Shown piece by piece: positions 1 to 11,912 of a stretch of 64,000 nucleotides of DNA. The stretch spans positions 4,928 through 68,927 of the forward strand of contig JAPPKD010000138.1 of the NCBI GenBank assembly GCA_028820215.1. Direction: 5' to 3'. The translations under genes were made by a program, and so were the position numbers. Below the pieces are notes generated by a model. It was not told where the DNA came from, did not search any database, and saw nothing but the letters and a program-made list of their open reading frames with translations. Position 1 is the first letter of the stretch; each line of letters begins with the position of its first letter. The stretch is from Spirochaetaceae bacterium (GTDB lineage: Bacteria; Spirochaetota; Spirochaetia; SZUA-6; Bin103).

Positions 1-212
1 AAACCAAGCTCGTCTGTGTCCGATTCCTGATTCCCACAGGTCCTGTCTACCCCCGAGACGCTCTGCCCCTGACTCGCTCCCCCGAAACCGGGGATTGCCG
101 GACAGGAACTAGTTAGCTCAACACAGCCTGATGCTCCTCGGGATGCCTTGCCCTGCCAACATCCAGGAAGCACGGCCAGACCGGCGGGGAAGGCACGATC
201 TTCTTGAGGCCG
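1..212. other. Left-edge stretch without a recognisable gene
   Basis: I see no supported coding region here. A short hairpin (80-84 paired with 89-93, four-base loop) lies about 120 bases beyond the end of the minus-strand GTPase gene. It has no T-tract, so it is only a weak terminator candidate. Confidence 0.4.
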
Positions 213-1308
213 TTACGGTAATGGTAGCGACGGGTGAAATGCGGCCGTGCGGATGAGGGCAAGTTTGGCTCCGGTATGAGGCGCTGAGACGACGTTGTGG
301 AGGATGTGTTGTAGCCGCTCCACTCCGATCTCGGCTCTCGCGTTGACCAACACGTTGAGTTGATGGTCGCTCAACTGGTCAAGCTGACGCAGATCATCCA
401 GGATGTGGGGACCGTCGTCCGCGGCGGTATGGCTGACCTTGACGTCGTACAGATGATCCCGGATCAGGAACTTCAGGTGGCCGATCGCGTCCGCGTCGTC
501 GCCGACTTCGGCGACGATCCTGCGCACCAAGCGGCCGGCGGCTTCGCGGGCGCCTCCCCCGGCTGCGTCCACCCGCACCTCGGCGTCGAGCCAGGCGAGC
601 GCCTCCTCGCCGGCGCCGTAGCGCGAGTAGTCGATGCTGAGTTCGCGCGCGCCGGCTTCAGCGGTAGCTGGATGACCGGGGTCGCAGAGCGCTTCGACCC
701 ATCCGACGACACCGGCCGGTGTGCGTCCGTCCTGACGGAGTACGGTCTGGCCTGGGCCGGGGATGTCCGAGCCGTTGTCGGAAGCGGCCGGAGCGGGCGG
801 ATCGGTCACCAGATCCCACTTGCTCGCCACCAGCAGCGGTGCCTCGTGGAGCTGTTCCAGGAACAGATATGCGATGTCGCCTGCCCACGGCAGCGGCTCG
901 CCAGCCTGAAGCCGGAGCATCAGTCGCGCGTCCACCATCGCCGTGAGCGACACCCGATCGACCGGGCCAGCGGCCGACCGCAGTAGCGGCCTCACCACGG
1001 TCGCGACTAGGTCGGCGCACGAGCCCACGGCCTCGGCGAACACGTGCTGCGCGCCGTCCCGGCGCGCCTCGGCCAGCAGCTCGACCAGTTGATCGTATCG
1101 GCAGCAGAAGCAGCCGCCCGTGACCTCGCGGGTCGGAAAGGAGGCCTGCAGGAACGCCGTGTCGACCAGCAGCGTGCCCTGGTCGTTGGTGATCACGGCC
1201 GCCGCCTCGCCACGCTGCCGCAACAGCTCGCATGCGCTGTGGATCGCCGTGGTCTTGCCGCTGCCCAGGAACCCACCGACCAGATGGACCGTCACGCCCG
1301 CCATGGCA

Positions 1309-1328
<20 letters not shown>
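213..1328 (-). CDS. COG0523 (CobW/P47K-type) G3E GTPase
   Basis: Putative metal-chaperone-type P-loop GTPase. The N-terminus carries [10 protein letters not shown] (Walker A), followed by the GGCFCC metal-binding CxCC motif that defines COG0523, and then an EAVGSCADL switch-like motif. The usual NKxD guanine-specificity motif appears as SKWD. The C-terminal half matches no domain I know. Length (371 aa) is normal for the family. The start is uncertain: GTG at 1328 overlaps the end of the truncated methylase by 20 bases, while ATG at 1304 begins nine residues later, just before the P-loop segment. Neither has a good Shine-Dalgarno. The gene lies immediately downstream of, and in the same direction as, the truncated methylase and the two recombinases, so it may now be read from their promoter. 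The metal and client protein cannot be inferred; a role in defence is not evident. Confidence 0.82.
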
Positions 1329-3732
<2,404 letters not shown>

Positions 3733-3775
3733 CACACGGGCGGACGTGTAGCCGATGGTGCATGCAGGCAAAGTC

Positions 3776-4678
3776 CTATGGTCCATGCCCGGACGGCGCA
3801 GAAGCCGACTCGGCCAGAATGGCGGCGATCCCGGTGCCGACCCGTTCAGCCGCCGCTTCGATCTCCCGGTCGCTGACGTGCGCATAGCGCAGGGTCATCC
3901 GGGTTCGGCTATGCCCGAGCAGACGTGAGACCACCGGAAGCGGGACGCTTCGCATCACGGCATGGCTGGCGAACGTATGGCGGAGATCGTGCAGCCGTGC
4001 ATCTTCGATACCCGCTTGGCGACGCACCTTGCGCCAGAGCGACAGCTCGGAAGACCGTGCGTGCGATGGATCAGCCGCCGAGGGGAAGACATACGGACTC
4101 GGTGTCCGCGGCTGGCGATTCAGAATCGCGCGAGCTTGGCCGCTGAGAAAGACTGTTCGAGGGCCGGCCTTGGAGTCCGCCAAGCGTAGCGTGTCCCCGT
4201 CGATCTCCGTCCACCGCAGGTGCATGAGCTCGCCTTTCCGGCAGCCTGTCAACAGCAGCAAGCGGATGATCTCGGCTTGCTGGCGGCCCGACTCGCGCCC
4301 GCGATGGGCATCCAAAGCTGCGTGCAGGCGGTCCACCTCCGTTCGCGACAGGAAGCGCGTTGGCTTTGGGCGTCGGTTGCGCGCCACTCCCTGCGTCGGA
4401 TTGGTCGGCAGATAACCGTAGGTCACGGCGCTGTTCAAGATCTGCCGCAGCACGTCGAGCGTGCGATTTGCCCCTCCGGGGGCAACCATGCTGTAGCGAT
4501 CAAACCATGAATGCACGGCACGGCGATCGATCCGATCGAGGCGTCGGCATCCGAAGGTCGGAATCAGTTGCGTTCGCAGGGCGCTGTCCATGCGTTTGCG
4601 GGTCGACGGCTTGCAGCGTTCATAGGTGGCGGTCTTCCATTCTCCTGCCACGAACTCTTGCAGTGTGGGCACGGTCAT
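3776..4678 (-). CDS. Tyrosine recombinase/integrase (recombinase 1)
   Basis: Site-specific DNA recombinase of the phage-integrase family, 300 aa. An N-terminal SAM-like/core-binding domain (about residues 1-105) is followed by a catalytic domain with all expected residues: Arg in TGCRKGE, HDLRH (His-x-x-Arg), His in LLGHS, and the nucleophile Tyr in LRYAH. It starts at ATG 4678, three bases after the stop of recombinase 2, so the two are almost certainly co-transcribed and may act as a heteromeric pair. The gene lies inside the segment flanked by inverted methylase copies. It could act on those repeats (inversion) or be the integrase of the island; no att site was identified. The closest resemblance in the window is to recombinase 2, but the two are not recent duplicates. 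Confidence 0.93.
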   Translation of the reverse strand: MTVPTLQEFVAGEWKTATYERCKPSTRKRMDSALRTQLIPTFGCRRLDRIDRRAVHSWFDRYSMVAPGGANRTLDVLRQILNSAVTYGYLPTNPTQGVARNRRPKPTRFLSRTEVDRLHAALDAHRGRESGRQQAEIIRLLLLTGCRKGELMHLRWTEIDGDTLRLADSKAGPRTVFLSGQARAILNRQPRTPSPYVFPSAADPSHARSSELSLWRKVRRQAGIEDARLHDLRHTFASHAVMRSVPLPVVSRLLGHSRTRMTLRYAHVSDREIEAAAERVGTGIAAILAESASAPSGHGP

Positions 4679-4681
4679 GGC

Positions 4682-5635
4682 TCAACTTGCCAACGATTTA
4701 CCGACGGCCTCGACGGCATCGCGAACCAGCGCGTCGGCGAAGTGGGTATACCTGAGGGTACTGGCCGGATCGCGGTGTCCAAGCAGGCGCCCAATCGTGA
4801 GGACCGTCTCACCCTGTCGCAGCGCGAAGCTCGCGTAGCTGTGGCGAAGGTCATGCAGCCGGAGATCCGGCAAGCCTGCCTCCTCTCGGAGCGCGCGCCA
4901 AGAGCGGTCTAGCGTCCCAGCAGACAGCGGGCCGGTGCCCGTCGACGCGGGGAACATCCACGGGCCCGTCCGGGGCAGGCGATCGAGTACTGCGCGGGCG
5001 GGCGACGATAGCCACACCGTTCTCGGTCCGCTCTTGCTGTCACGGAGAAACAGATGGCCCTCGCGATAGTCCTGCCAGCGAACACCTCGGACCTCGCCCT
5101 GTCGACATCCTGTCAGTAACAGTAGGCGGATTGCTGAAGCTGGCACCGGAGACGTGCCGTCGTGGGCAGCGAGGGCAACGCCCAGACGGCGGGCCTCGTC
5201 GGCGGTGACGAATCGTTCGCGTGCCCGGTGGCGGTACCGTCGGACGCCCGTACACGGGTTGGTGTTGTCCCACCGATGGCCATAGAGCTCCGCTTGGCGC
5301 AAGATCACGGACAGGACAGGGAGCGAACGAGTCGCCGCGGCGGGTGTCGCGTGCAGCGAGGCCAGCCAACGCTGCACCTCCGCGCGAGTGATCTCGTCGA
5401 TGGGACGCTCGCGGAACCAGGGCATGATCTGGTTCCGCAGATAGGAACGGTTCACGGCGACCGTCCGCGGCTTCCAGGTGCGACCGTATCGCCGAAAGAC
5501 CTCCTCGGCGACATCCTCGAATCGCGTCGGTTCGCCGATGGTCGGCTTCCAGGCGGCGCGGACTTCGCGCGCAGGGGCGCTTGGGCCTTGGCGAGGCCGC
5601 ACGTTCGTTTCGGATGCCTGCGGTGTGTCGGTCAC
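4682..5635 (-). CDS. Tyrosine recombinase/integrase (recombinase 2)
   Basis: Second phage-integrase-family recombinase, 317 aa from GTG 5635. That start follows an AGGGGGAA sequence at good spacing; an alternative ATG at 5770 would overlap the start codon of the divergent methylase and is less likely. The core-binding domain covers about residues 25-120. The catalytic residues are present: Arg in TGCRQGE, HDLRH, His in LLGHR and Tyr in LRYTH. It is upstream of recombinase 1 in the same operon and divergent from the complete methylase, whose promoter lies in the 133-bp gap between them. Tandem recombinases of this kind are known from integrative elements and from DNA-inversion loci; which applies here is inference. 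Confidence 0.92.
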   Translation of the reverse strand: MTDTPQASETNVRPRQGPSAPAREVRAAWKPTIGEPTRFEDVAEEVFRRYGRTWKPRTVAVNRSYLRNQIMPWFRERPIDEITRAEVQRWLASLHATPAAATRSLPVLSVILRQAELYGHRWDNTNPCTGVRRYRHRARERFVTADEARRLGVALAAHDGTSPVPASAIRLLLLTGCRQGEVRGVRWQDYREGHLFLRDSKSGPRTVWLSSPARAVLDRLPRTGPWMFPASTGTGPLSAGTLDRSWRALREEAGLPDLRLHDLRHSYASFALRQGETVLTIGRLLGHRDPASTLRYTHFADALVRDAVEAVGKSLAS

Positions 5636-5724
5636 GAGTGTTCCCCCTACGCCCTCTACCGTCGACGCGACGCCAGCCAACGCTTGATCGGTTCGATTGC
5701 GCCCGGCGAGTGCCGGTCGGTCGG

Positions 5725-5756
5725 TTGAGAGCCTGTGATGGTGTTTCCTATAGAAT
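5725..5756 (+). promoter_or_regulatory. Predicted promoter of the complete methylase gene
   Basis: TTGAGA at 5725-5730 and TATAGA at 5749-5754 are separated by 18 bases (an overlapping TAGAAT starts at 5751). The methylase ATG at 5769 would be only about six to eight bases from the predicted transcript start, and no Shine-Dalgarno is visible, so the mRNA may be near-leaderless. The promoter lies inside the segment that an inversion between the methylase repeats would flip. Confidence 0.45.
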
Positions 5757-5768
5757 CGGCGCTCGCCC

Positions 5769-8660
5769 ATGAATACTCCGCCTGTACGCAAGAAGCTGAT
5801 TGAGGTGGCACTGCCGCTGGATGCCATCAACGCCGCGGCGGCGCGCGAGAAGTCGATTCGCCACGGTCATCCGAGCACCCTGCACCTGTGGTGGGCACGG
5901 CGCCCGCTGGCGGCGGCGCGGGCGGTGCTCTTTGCGCAGATGGTGGACGATCCGGCTAGCCGGCCCGAGCTGTTCGCCACCGTGGAGGAGCAGGATCGCG
6001 AGCGCGAACGGCTGTTTCGGCTGATCGAGGAGCTGGTGAAGTGGGAGAACACGACCAACGAGAGGGTGTTGCAGGCCGCTCGTAACGAGATCCGGGAGAA
6101 CTGGCGACGGACGTGTGCGGACAACGCGGACCATCCGCGCGCCGCCGAGCTGTTCGATCTGGAGCGGCTTCCGGCGTTCCATGACCCATTCGCCGGGGGT
6201 GGGGCGCTGCCGCTGGAGGCACAACGTCTGGGGCTGGAGGCGCATGCGAGCGACCTGAACCCGGTGGCGGTGCTGATCAACAAGGCGATGATCGAGATCC
6301 CGCCGAAGTTCTCCCGGCGGCCTCCGGTGAACGCGAAGGCGCGGGCGGACTCCAGACTTCTGTCCCGAGAGTGGCGAGGGGCGCAGGGGCTGGCGGAGGA
6401 CGTGCGTTGTTACGGTCAGTGGATGCGGGACGAGGCAGAGAAGCGGATCGGGCACCTGTACCCGAAGATTGAGATCACCACAGCGATGGTGCGGGAACGC
6501 TCGGACCTGAAGCCGTACGAGGGGCGGAAGCTGACGGTGATCGCGTGGCTGTGGGCGCGGACGGTGAAGAGTCCGAACCCGGCGTTCGCGGATGTCGACG
6601 TGCCGCTGGCGTCCACGTTCATGCTGTCGACGAAGAAGGGCAAGGAGGCGTACGTCGAGCCGGTGATCGAGGGCCGGGAGTACCGGTTCGCGGTCAAGGT
6701 GGGTGCGCCACCCGACGCGGCAGCGGCCAAGGCTGGCACCAAACTGTCGCGAGGTGCCAACTTCCGCTGCCTGATGTCGGGCGCGCCGATCGCTGGCGAC
6801 TACATCAAATCCGAGGGCGTGGACGGCCGCATGGGCGCGCGTTTGATGGCCATCGTCGCCGAAGGTGACCGAGGTCGCGTGTATCTCGCGCCAAGTGAGG
6901 AGCATGAGTGTGCGGCACGTGATCCGCATTGGGACTGGAAGCCGGAAACAACCATGCCTGACAACCCGCGCTGGTTCTCTCCCCCACTCTACGGACTCAG
7001 TACGTTCGGCGACCTGTTCACAGACCGCCAGCTTGTCGCGCTTACCACCTTTTCGGATCTGGTAACGGAGGCGAGAGGGTGCATCCGGCGCGACGCCGCT
7101 ACCGCGGGGATACCTGACGACGGTCGACCACTACGCGACGGCGGCACTGGCGCAACCGCGTACGCCGAGGCGGTAGCGGTGTATCTCGCGTTTGCTCAGA
7201 GTAAGGCATGCAATCGGAACACGAGTCTTTGCTTGTGGGAGCACAGAATGGACAGGCTGGTCGCTACATTCGGGAGGCAAGCTCTGCCCATGGTATGGGA
7301 CTATGCCGAGACGAACCCTCTTGCTGGGGCCGGCGGGGACATCTTCGGGACAGTAGCGTCCGTGTGCGAAGTCATCGAGAAGCAATTGAACAACAGACCA
7401 ACCGCTCAAGCGCTCCATTCGGATGCAGTGACACAGGGAATATCTTTAGATAAAGTCGTTTCTACGGACCCTCCTTACTACGACAACATCGGATACGCAG
7501 ACCTCTCGGACTTCTTCTACGTCTGGCTGCGACGCTCACTAAGAACGGTCTTCCCTGACCTATTCTCTACGATGGCAACTCCAAAGGCTGAGGAGCTAGT
7601 CGCCACACCCTATCGCCATGGAACCAAGGCCCAAGCCGAAGTCTTCTTTATGGACGGTATGTCTCGGGCGATCAAGCGAATGGCTCAGCAGTCGCATCCC
7701 ACGTTTCCGGCGACGATCTACTACGCTTACAAGCAATCAGAGCGGGGCGCCGAGGCTGGCATGACAAGCACCGGATGGGAGACGTTCCTGGATGCGGTGC
7801 GTGCTGCCGGATTCTCGGTCACTGGTACATGGCCAATCCGGACTGAGCAACCGAAGGGGCTCCGATCCTCCGGTAAAAACTCTCTCGCGTCGAGTGTCGT
7901 CCTGGTGTGTCGCAGCCGACCTTCAGACGCGCCTATCACAACACGCCGTGACTTCATCTCTGCGCTGAAGACGGAACTGCCCGTGGCTCTGGTCCATCTA
8001 CAGCGCGGCAACGTCGCCCCCGTGGACCTCGCCCAAGCGGCGATCGGTCCCGGAATGGCGGTATACACCCGCTACGCGAAGGTACTCGACGCTTCGGGTG
8101 GTCGTGTGTCGGTGGGGGATGCACTGAAGCTGATCAACCAGACGCTGGACGAAGTCCTGGCCGAGCAGGAGGGAGACTTCGACGCCGACAGTCGCTGGGC
8201 GCTGGCGTGGTTCGAGCAGCACGGCTTCGACGCCGGTGACTACGGGGTCGCCGAGACCCTGTCCAAGGCCAAGAACACCAGCGTGGCGGGCATGGTGGAG
8301 GCAGGTATCCTCCGCTCGGGGGCAGGGAAGGTCCGGTTGCTGCGCCCGCAGGAATTGCCTCCAGACTGGGATCCTGCGCGAGATGACCGTCTCACCGCCT
8401 GGGAGACCGTCCATCACGTGATCCGAGTGCTGGAGAGCGGCGAGGAGGCGGCTGCCGGGCTGGTTCGCAAGCTGGGCGGTTTCGCCGAGGTCGCCCGCGA
8501 GCTGTGCTATCGCCTTTACACCGTGTGCGAGCGCAAGAAGCGCGCGGCGGAGGCGCTGGCGTACAACGGGCTGGTGCAGAGCTGGCCGGAGATCAGCCGG
8601 CTTGCGCGGTCGGAGGCAACACCCGAACAGGTTGAACTGTTTGGGGACGGTGCAGGGTAG
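5769..8660 (+). CDS. DUF1156 adenine-specific DNA methylase, complete copy
   Basis: Large (963 aa) DNA methyltransferase of the DUF1156/COG1743 type, predicted to methylate adenine and mark self DNA in a restriction-like defence system. Visible elements in order are the DUF1156 N-terminus (residues ~5-60, [13 protein letters not shown]), the AdoMet-binding DPFAGGG (139-145), a variable region (about 390-550), the catalytic DPPYYDN (567-573), and a C-terminal region (about 770-960) that the inverted copy has lost. It is followed by ATPase, helicase and DUF499 genes, partners that recur with this methylase family in defence islands. It starts at ATG 5769 without a clear ribosome site. The recognition sequence cannot be predicted. 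An alternative role, modification without restriction, cannot be excluded. Confidence 0.92.
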   Translation: MNTPPVRKKLIEVALPLDAINAAAAREKSIRHGHPSTLHLWWARRPLAAARAVLFAQMVDDPASRPELFATVEEQDRERERLFRLIEELVKWENTTNERVLQAARNEIRENWRRTCADNADHPRAAELFDLERLPAFHDPFAGGGALPLEAQRLGLEAHASDLNPVAVLINKAMIEIPPKFSRRPPVNAKARADSRLLSREWRGAQGLAEDVRCYGQWMRDEAEKRIGHLYPKIEITTAMVRERSDLKPYEGRKLTVIAWLWARTVKSPNPAFADVDVPLASTFMLSTKKGKEAYVEPVIEGREYRFAVKVGAPPDAAAAKAGTKLSRGANFRCLMSGAPIAGDYIKSEGVDGRMGARLMAIVAEGDRGRVYLAPSEEHECAARDPHWDWKPETTMPDNPRWFSPPLYGLSTFGDLFTDRQLVALTTFSDLVTEARGCIRRDAATAGIPDDGRPLRDGGTGATAYAEAVAVYLAFAQSKACNRNTSLCLWEHRMDRLVATFGRQALPMVWDYAETNPLAGAGGDIFGTVASVCEVIEKQLNNRPTAQALHSDAVTQGISLDKVVSTDPPYYDNIGYADLSDFFYVWLRRSLRTVFPDLFSTMATPKAEELVATPYRHGTKAQAEVFFMDGMSRAIKRMAQQSHPTFPATIYYAYKQSERGAEAGMTSTGWETFLDAVRAAGFSVTGTWPIRTEQPKGLRSSGKNSLASSVVLVCRSRPSDAPITTRRDFISALKTELPVALVHLQRGNVAPVDLAQAAIGPGMAVYTRYAKVLDASGGRVSVGDALKLINQTLDEVLAEQEGDFDADSRWALAWFEQHGFDAGDYGVAETLSKAKNTSVAGMVEAGILRSGAGKVRLLRPQELPPDWDPARDDRLTAWETVHHVIRVLESGEEAAAGLVRKLGGFAEVARELCYRLYTVCERKKRAAEALAYNGLVQSWPEISRLARSEATPEQVELFGDGAG
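5784..8077 (+). repeat. Right arm of the ~2.3-kb inverted repeat (methylase copy 2)
   Basis: Partner of 1391-3681. The alignment begins exactly at the VRKKL codons and ends within the YTRYA codons, where copy 1 is cut. The similarity makes homologous or site-specific inversion of the 2.1-kb intervening segment possible. Confidence 0.85.
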
Positions 8661-8731
8661 GGACAGGATGATGGGGTGCGCCGCTTCGGGAACCGCCGTA
8701 CGCGAAGACGCTGGCCGCGCGGGTTGAGGAA

Positions 8732-10291
8732 ATGTCGCTGATCGCCAGGGAGCTGCAGGACGTCTGGGACGCGCTGGGCGCGGGCAACGGCCACCGCGAC
8801 GACATGCTGGCAGAGGTCCGAATCAGGAACCTGCGAGGCATCCGGGATCTGCGGGTGCCCTTCGACTATCCCGTCTGCGTGCTTGCCGGCCCCAACGGAT
8901 GCGGCAAGTCGACGGTTCTCCTGGCCTGCGCGTGCGCCTACCGCGTGCCCGGTCGTGGACCGCGGGAATTCGTTCCCAGTACGCTCTTTCCGAACTTCAC
9001 CAATCGGCAGCAGCCGGCATGTTCCGACAGTGCGCCGCGGACCGAGCTCGAATTCCATTACCTGCACCGAGGCGACCGTGTCTCCATGGCGTGGCGGCGC
9101 GGCAAGTCCTGGAACCGGAGCTTCCTGGGCCGCGCGGGTGGCACGCAGCCGGAGCGTGCGGTCTACCTGCGGACGCTCGCCAACCTGACCAATCCGTCGG
9201 AGGTGCGCAGCATCCTGCAGCTCGCCAGAAAGCAGTTCCAGACCCGGACGCTCAGCCCCGAGATGCTGATCTTCGCCCATCGTATCCTGCCGTGGCGCTA
9301 CCGCAGCCTGTCCCTCATCAGCGCTAGCGCCGCGAACGATCTTCTGTTCGCGGCGCTCGACGATGCCGCGAACACCGGCTACTCCGAGTTCCACATGTCG
9401 TCGGGGGAACGAAGCATCCTGCGTATCTCCAAGGACATCTCCCTCCTCCGGAACGGGCTGGTCCTCATCGACGAGGTGGACACGGGTCTCCATCCCTACA
9501 CCCAGCAGCAGACCATGCTCGAGTTGCAGCGCAGCGCGCTGCGCAACGACCTGCAGATCATCGTCGCCTCGCACAGTCCCGTAATCCTGGACAGCGTGCC
9601 TCCTCGCGCTCGCATCTTTCTGGAACGAGACGAGACCGCGGGGGAGGTTCGCCGCGCGCCTCTCTACCGCGACATCTTTCAGAAGGCCCTGTACGGCCAG
9701 TCCCGAGACCAACTGTCCGTGCTCTGTGAGGATGAGGTTGCGGAGGCGGTGATTCGCGGCGTGCTCGACGTGCTGAACGTCAAGCTCGGACTGCGCCACG
9801 AGGACGTGATCATCGGCAGGAATACCGGCCGGAACGAGTTTGCGGGCCACGTCCGCACGCTGGGCAAGTTCGCCAAGCTCCGGGACTTCATCCTGGTGCT
9901 GGATGGCGACTCCCGTGACCTGGAGCGTTCGTTGCAGGCAATCGCCGAGGAATATGGGCACCACGTGCAGCCGCTGTTTCTTCCCGGGGATGCTGCTCCC
10001 GAGCAGTGGCTTTGGGAGACGATCGGCCGGCGACGGGACGACTACGCGAGCAGGCTCGGTTTGACCGGGTCCGACCTGGAGCGCGCGATGCAGGACCTGG
10101 AGCAACTCGTGGAGGGATCGGTGCGGCAGCGCGACGCCGCGAAAGCGACTGTCGGAGCACTGGCTTCCGATCTCGGTCGAACCGTTCCCGACCTCGCGCG
10201 GATCGTCGGCCAGCGGGAAGCCGAGGCGAACGCCATTCCTGAACTGCTGGCGGCCATGACCGACCAGATCAACGCCTGGCGGCGGCTATAG
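8732..10291 (+). CDS. OLD-like ATPase with TOPRIM nuclease domain
   Basis: ATP-dependent endonuclease candidate (519 aa) of the OLD/ABC-type AAA family. It has Walker A GPNGCGKST (residues 53-61), a signature-like MSSGE, Walker B LVLIDEVDTGLHP and a switch His in ASHSP. These are followed by a TOPRIM-type domain with CEDE (Glu333) and LDGD (Asp391, Asp393) as predicted metal ligands. OLD-family proteins act in phage defence alone or with helicases. It lies 71 bases downstream of the complete methylase in the same direction and ends one base before the stop of the oppositely directed AAA ATPase. No UvrD-like partner of the Gabija type is present, so it is either a stand-alone nuclease or the effector of this cluster. 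The first ~25 residues precede the ATPase fold and could be dispensable. Confidence 0.85.
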   Translation: MSLIARELQDVWDALGAGNGHRDDMLAEVRIRNLRGIRDLRVPFDYPVCVLAGPNGCGKSTVLLACACAYRVPGRGPREFVPSTLFPNFTNRQQPACSDSAPRTELEFHYLHRGDRVSMAWRRGKSWNRSFLGRAGGTQPERAVYLRTLANLTNPSEVRSILQLARKQFQTRTLSPEMLIFAHRILPWRYRSLSLISASAANDLLFAALDDAANTGYSEFHMSSGERSILRISKDISLLRNGLVLIDEVDTGLHPYTQQQTMLELQRSALRNDLQIIVASHSPVILDSVPPRARIFLERDETAGEVRRAPLYRDIFQKALYGQSRDQLSVLCEDEVAEAVIRGVLDVLNVKLGLRHEDVIIGRNTGRNEFAGHVRTLGKFAKLRDFILVLDGDSRDLERSLQAIAEEYGHHVQPLFLPGDAAPEQWLWETIGRRRDDYASRLGLTGSDLERAMQDLEQLVEGSVRQRDAAKATVGALASDLGRTVPDLARIVGQREAEANAIPELLAAMTDQINAWRRL

Positions 10292-10292
10292 G

Positions 10293-11759
10293 CTACGCGA
10301 CGCCTGTCCTGATCGCTTCGATCCGGTTGGCTATCTTCGCCCAGTCGTTGTAGAGCGACTCGGTGATCTCGCCATAGCCGGCCGGGAAGTTGCCGGCCTC
10401 CGTGTCCAGGATCATTTCCTCGACGGTGGAACCCGCTTCGTCGTCGGACGGCGTGAACATCCACGCACCCACTTCGGCTGACGAGAGGGCGACATCCGAT
10501 CCCGCGATCCCCTTCCGTGTACTCTCGGGAAGCTCCGACAGCCGGACCAGGTTGGCGAGAGCCTCCAACATCCACTCACTGTGCGTCGTCAGCAGCACGC
10601 GCACGCCGGAGCGAACCAGGCGGGCCAACTCGCGGGCGAACGCTGCCTGCATCGCGGGATGCAGATGCGATTCCGGCTCCTCGATGATCAGGACGTCATT
10701 GGGACGAACCAGATGCCGCAGATACAGCACCACAGGAGCCAGTTCGGAAATCATGGAAGAGGTCCGCATCAGCGGCAGGTTGGTGTCCCAATCGGTTGGA
10801 CGATAGGAGAACGACGGATAGCCGGTCTCGGACTGCTTAAGCCTAATGGCCCCCGCCAGGAGGTTCTTTTCCAGACGACGTGCCATTCTGTCCGGCACCT
10901 TCTTCTCTCTCTGACCCATCGCGATGAGATCATTCAGGAAGTCGGCCAGTACTCCGGACAGCATGGGCACACGGGTCGAACGACGCAGCCCGGTTGTCGT
11001 GGCGCCCTGGATCAGCGTGCCGACGACCACCTGGTGACTGTGCATCACCCCGGTGCGATCGGCCGGCAGGTAGTACGCGCTGCGAGTCAGGGGACCCACC
11101 ACCGAATCGCACATGACATCCAGGAGTCCATACAGCAGGAATAGTCCCCCTCGTTCTTCATTCGGGACTTCGCCCTTCGTCGCCGGCAGCGCCGGCACGT
11201 GTCCGGATAGCCGTGCAGGTCCGCTGCCGAATTCGAAGGTGTATCGCGTCTGCTCATCGTCGACCGATGCCGGGATGCTGATGGTCGCCGTGGAACTCCC
11301 TTCGGTGCTTCCCCGACGGACCAGGTCGTCCATGTCATCGACGCCGAAGCAGCGGCTCACTTCGCGCGCCAAGTGCTCCTCGGCGCCGGTGAGCTCCTCC
11401 AACGCCGTGCGGATGGTTCTCGACAAGTCGTCGGGCAGCGGCACGCGCTGTTCCTTGCCGCCGGTAGACCACCACTCGGCGATGCGGGCTGCAAGCTTCT
11501 CTTCGTCCGGTAGCGCGCTGACCAATGCATCGGAGAACCAATACGTGCGCCGCTGAAGATCGGATTCAGACCGAACGGGCGGGCCGAAGCACCGATGCAA
11601 GGCGTACACGAGCATCGCGAGGTAGGATTTACCGGTGTTGCTTGGTCCGGCGAACACGGTGAGCGGGCGCACGTCAACGCTCGCGCGCACGATGGGACCG
11701 AAGTCGGCTACTTCGATCCGATAGTCGCCACCGTGGGCGCGAGCTTCGCTTCGATTCAC
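10293..11759 (-). CDS. AAA (AAA_21-type) ATPase
   Basis: ABC/SMC-like AAA ATPase, 488 aa. It has Walker A GPSNTGKSY near the N-terminus, a long insert without recognisable motifs, then Walker B VLIIEEPESHLHP and the switch histidine in TTHSE. No TOPRIM domain follows, so unlike its neighbour it is not obviously a nuclease. GTG 11759 is chosen because GGGAG sits five bases upstream; an upstream in-frame start at 11816 is possible. It is the only large gene on the minus strand between the methylase and the helicase, tail-to-tail with the OLD-like gene (one-base gap) and divergent from the helicase. Such ATPases serve as sensor or motor parts of several defence systems; the specific role is unknown. 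Confidence 0.8.
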   Translation of the reverse strand: MNRSEARAHGGDYRIEVADFGPIVRASVDVRPLTVFAGPSNTGKSYLAMLVYALHRCFGPPVRSESDLQRRTYWFSDALVSALPDEEKLAARIAEWWSTGGKEQRVPLPDDLSRTIRTALEELTGAEEHLAREVSRCFGVDDMDDLVRRGSTEGSSTATISIPASVDDEQTRYTFEFGSGPARLSGHVPALPATKGEVPNEERGGLFLLYGLLDVMCDSVVGPLTRSAYYLPADRTGVMHSHQVVVGTLIQGATTTGLRRSTRVPMLSGVLADFLNDLIAMGQREKKVPDRMARRLEKNLLAGAIRLKQSETGYPSFSYRPTDWDTNLPLMRTSSMISELAPVVLYLRHLVRPNDVLIIEEPESHLHPAMQAAFARELARLVRSGVRVLLTTHSEWMLEALANLVRLSELPESTRKGIAGSDVALSSAEVGAWMFTPSDDEAGSTVEEMILDTEAGNFPAGYGEITESLYNDWAKIANRIEAIRTGVA

Positions 11760-11912
11760 CTGAACTCCCAGCGTTCTGAACGCCTGTGTCGCCGAACGAC
11801 CGGCCGCGAGCGGCATCGGGCGCCGGTCCGCAGTTTCCTACACCGGGGCGATATGCGCTACCCGTTGGTGCGCGCCCGGATGCTCGGCCCGTGAGCGGTT
11901 ATCATCGTCGGC

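Noticed and set aside
5685..5710. T-loop-like GGTTCGATT sequence suggesting a tRNA
   Set aside because: No acceptor, D or anticodon stems can be formed around it.
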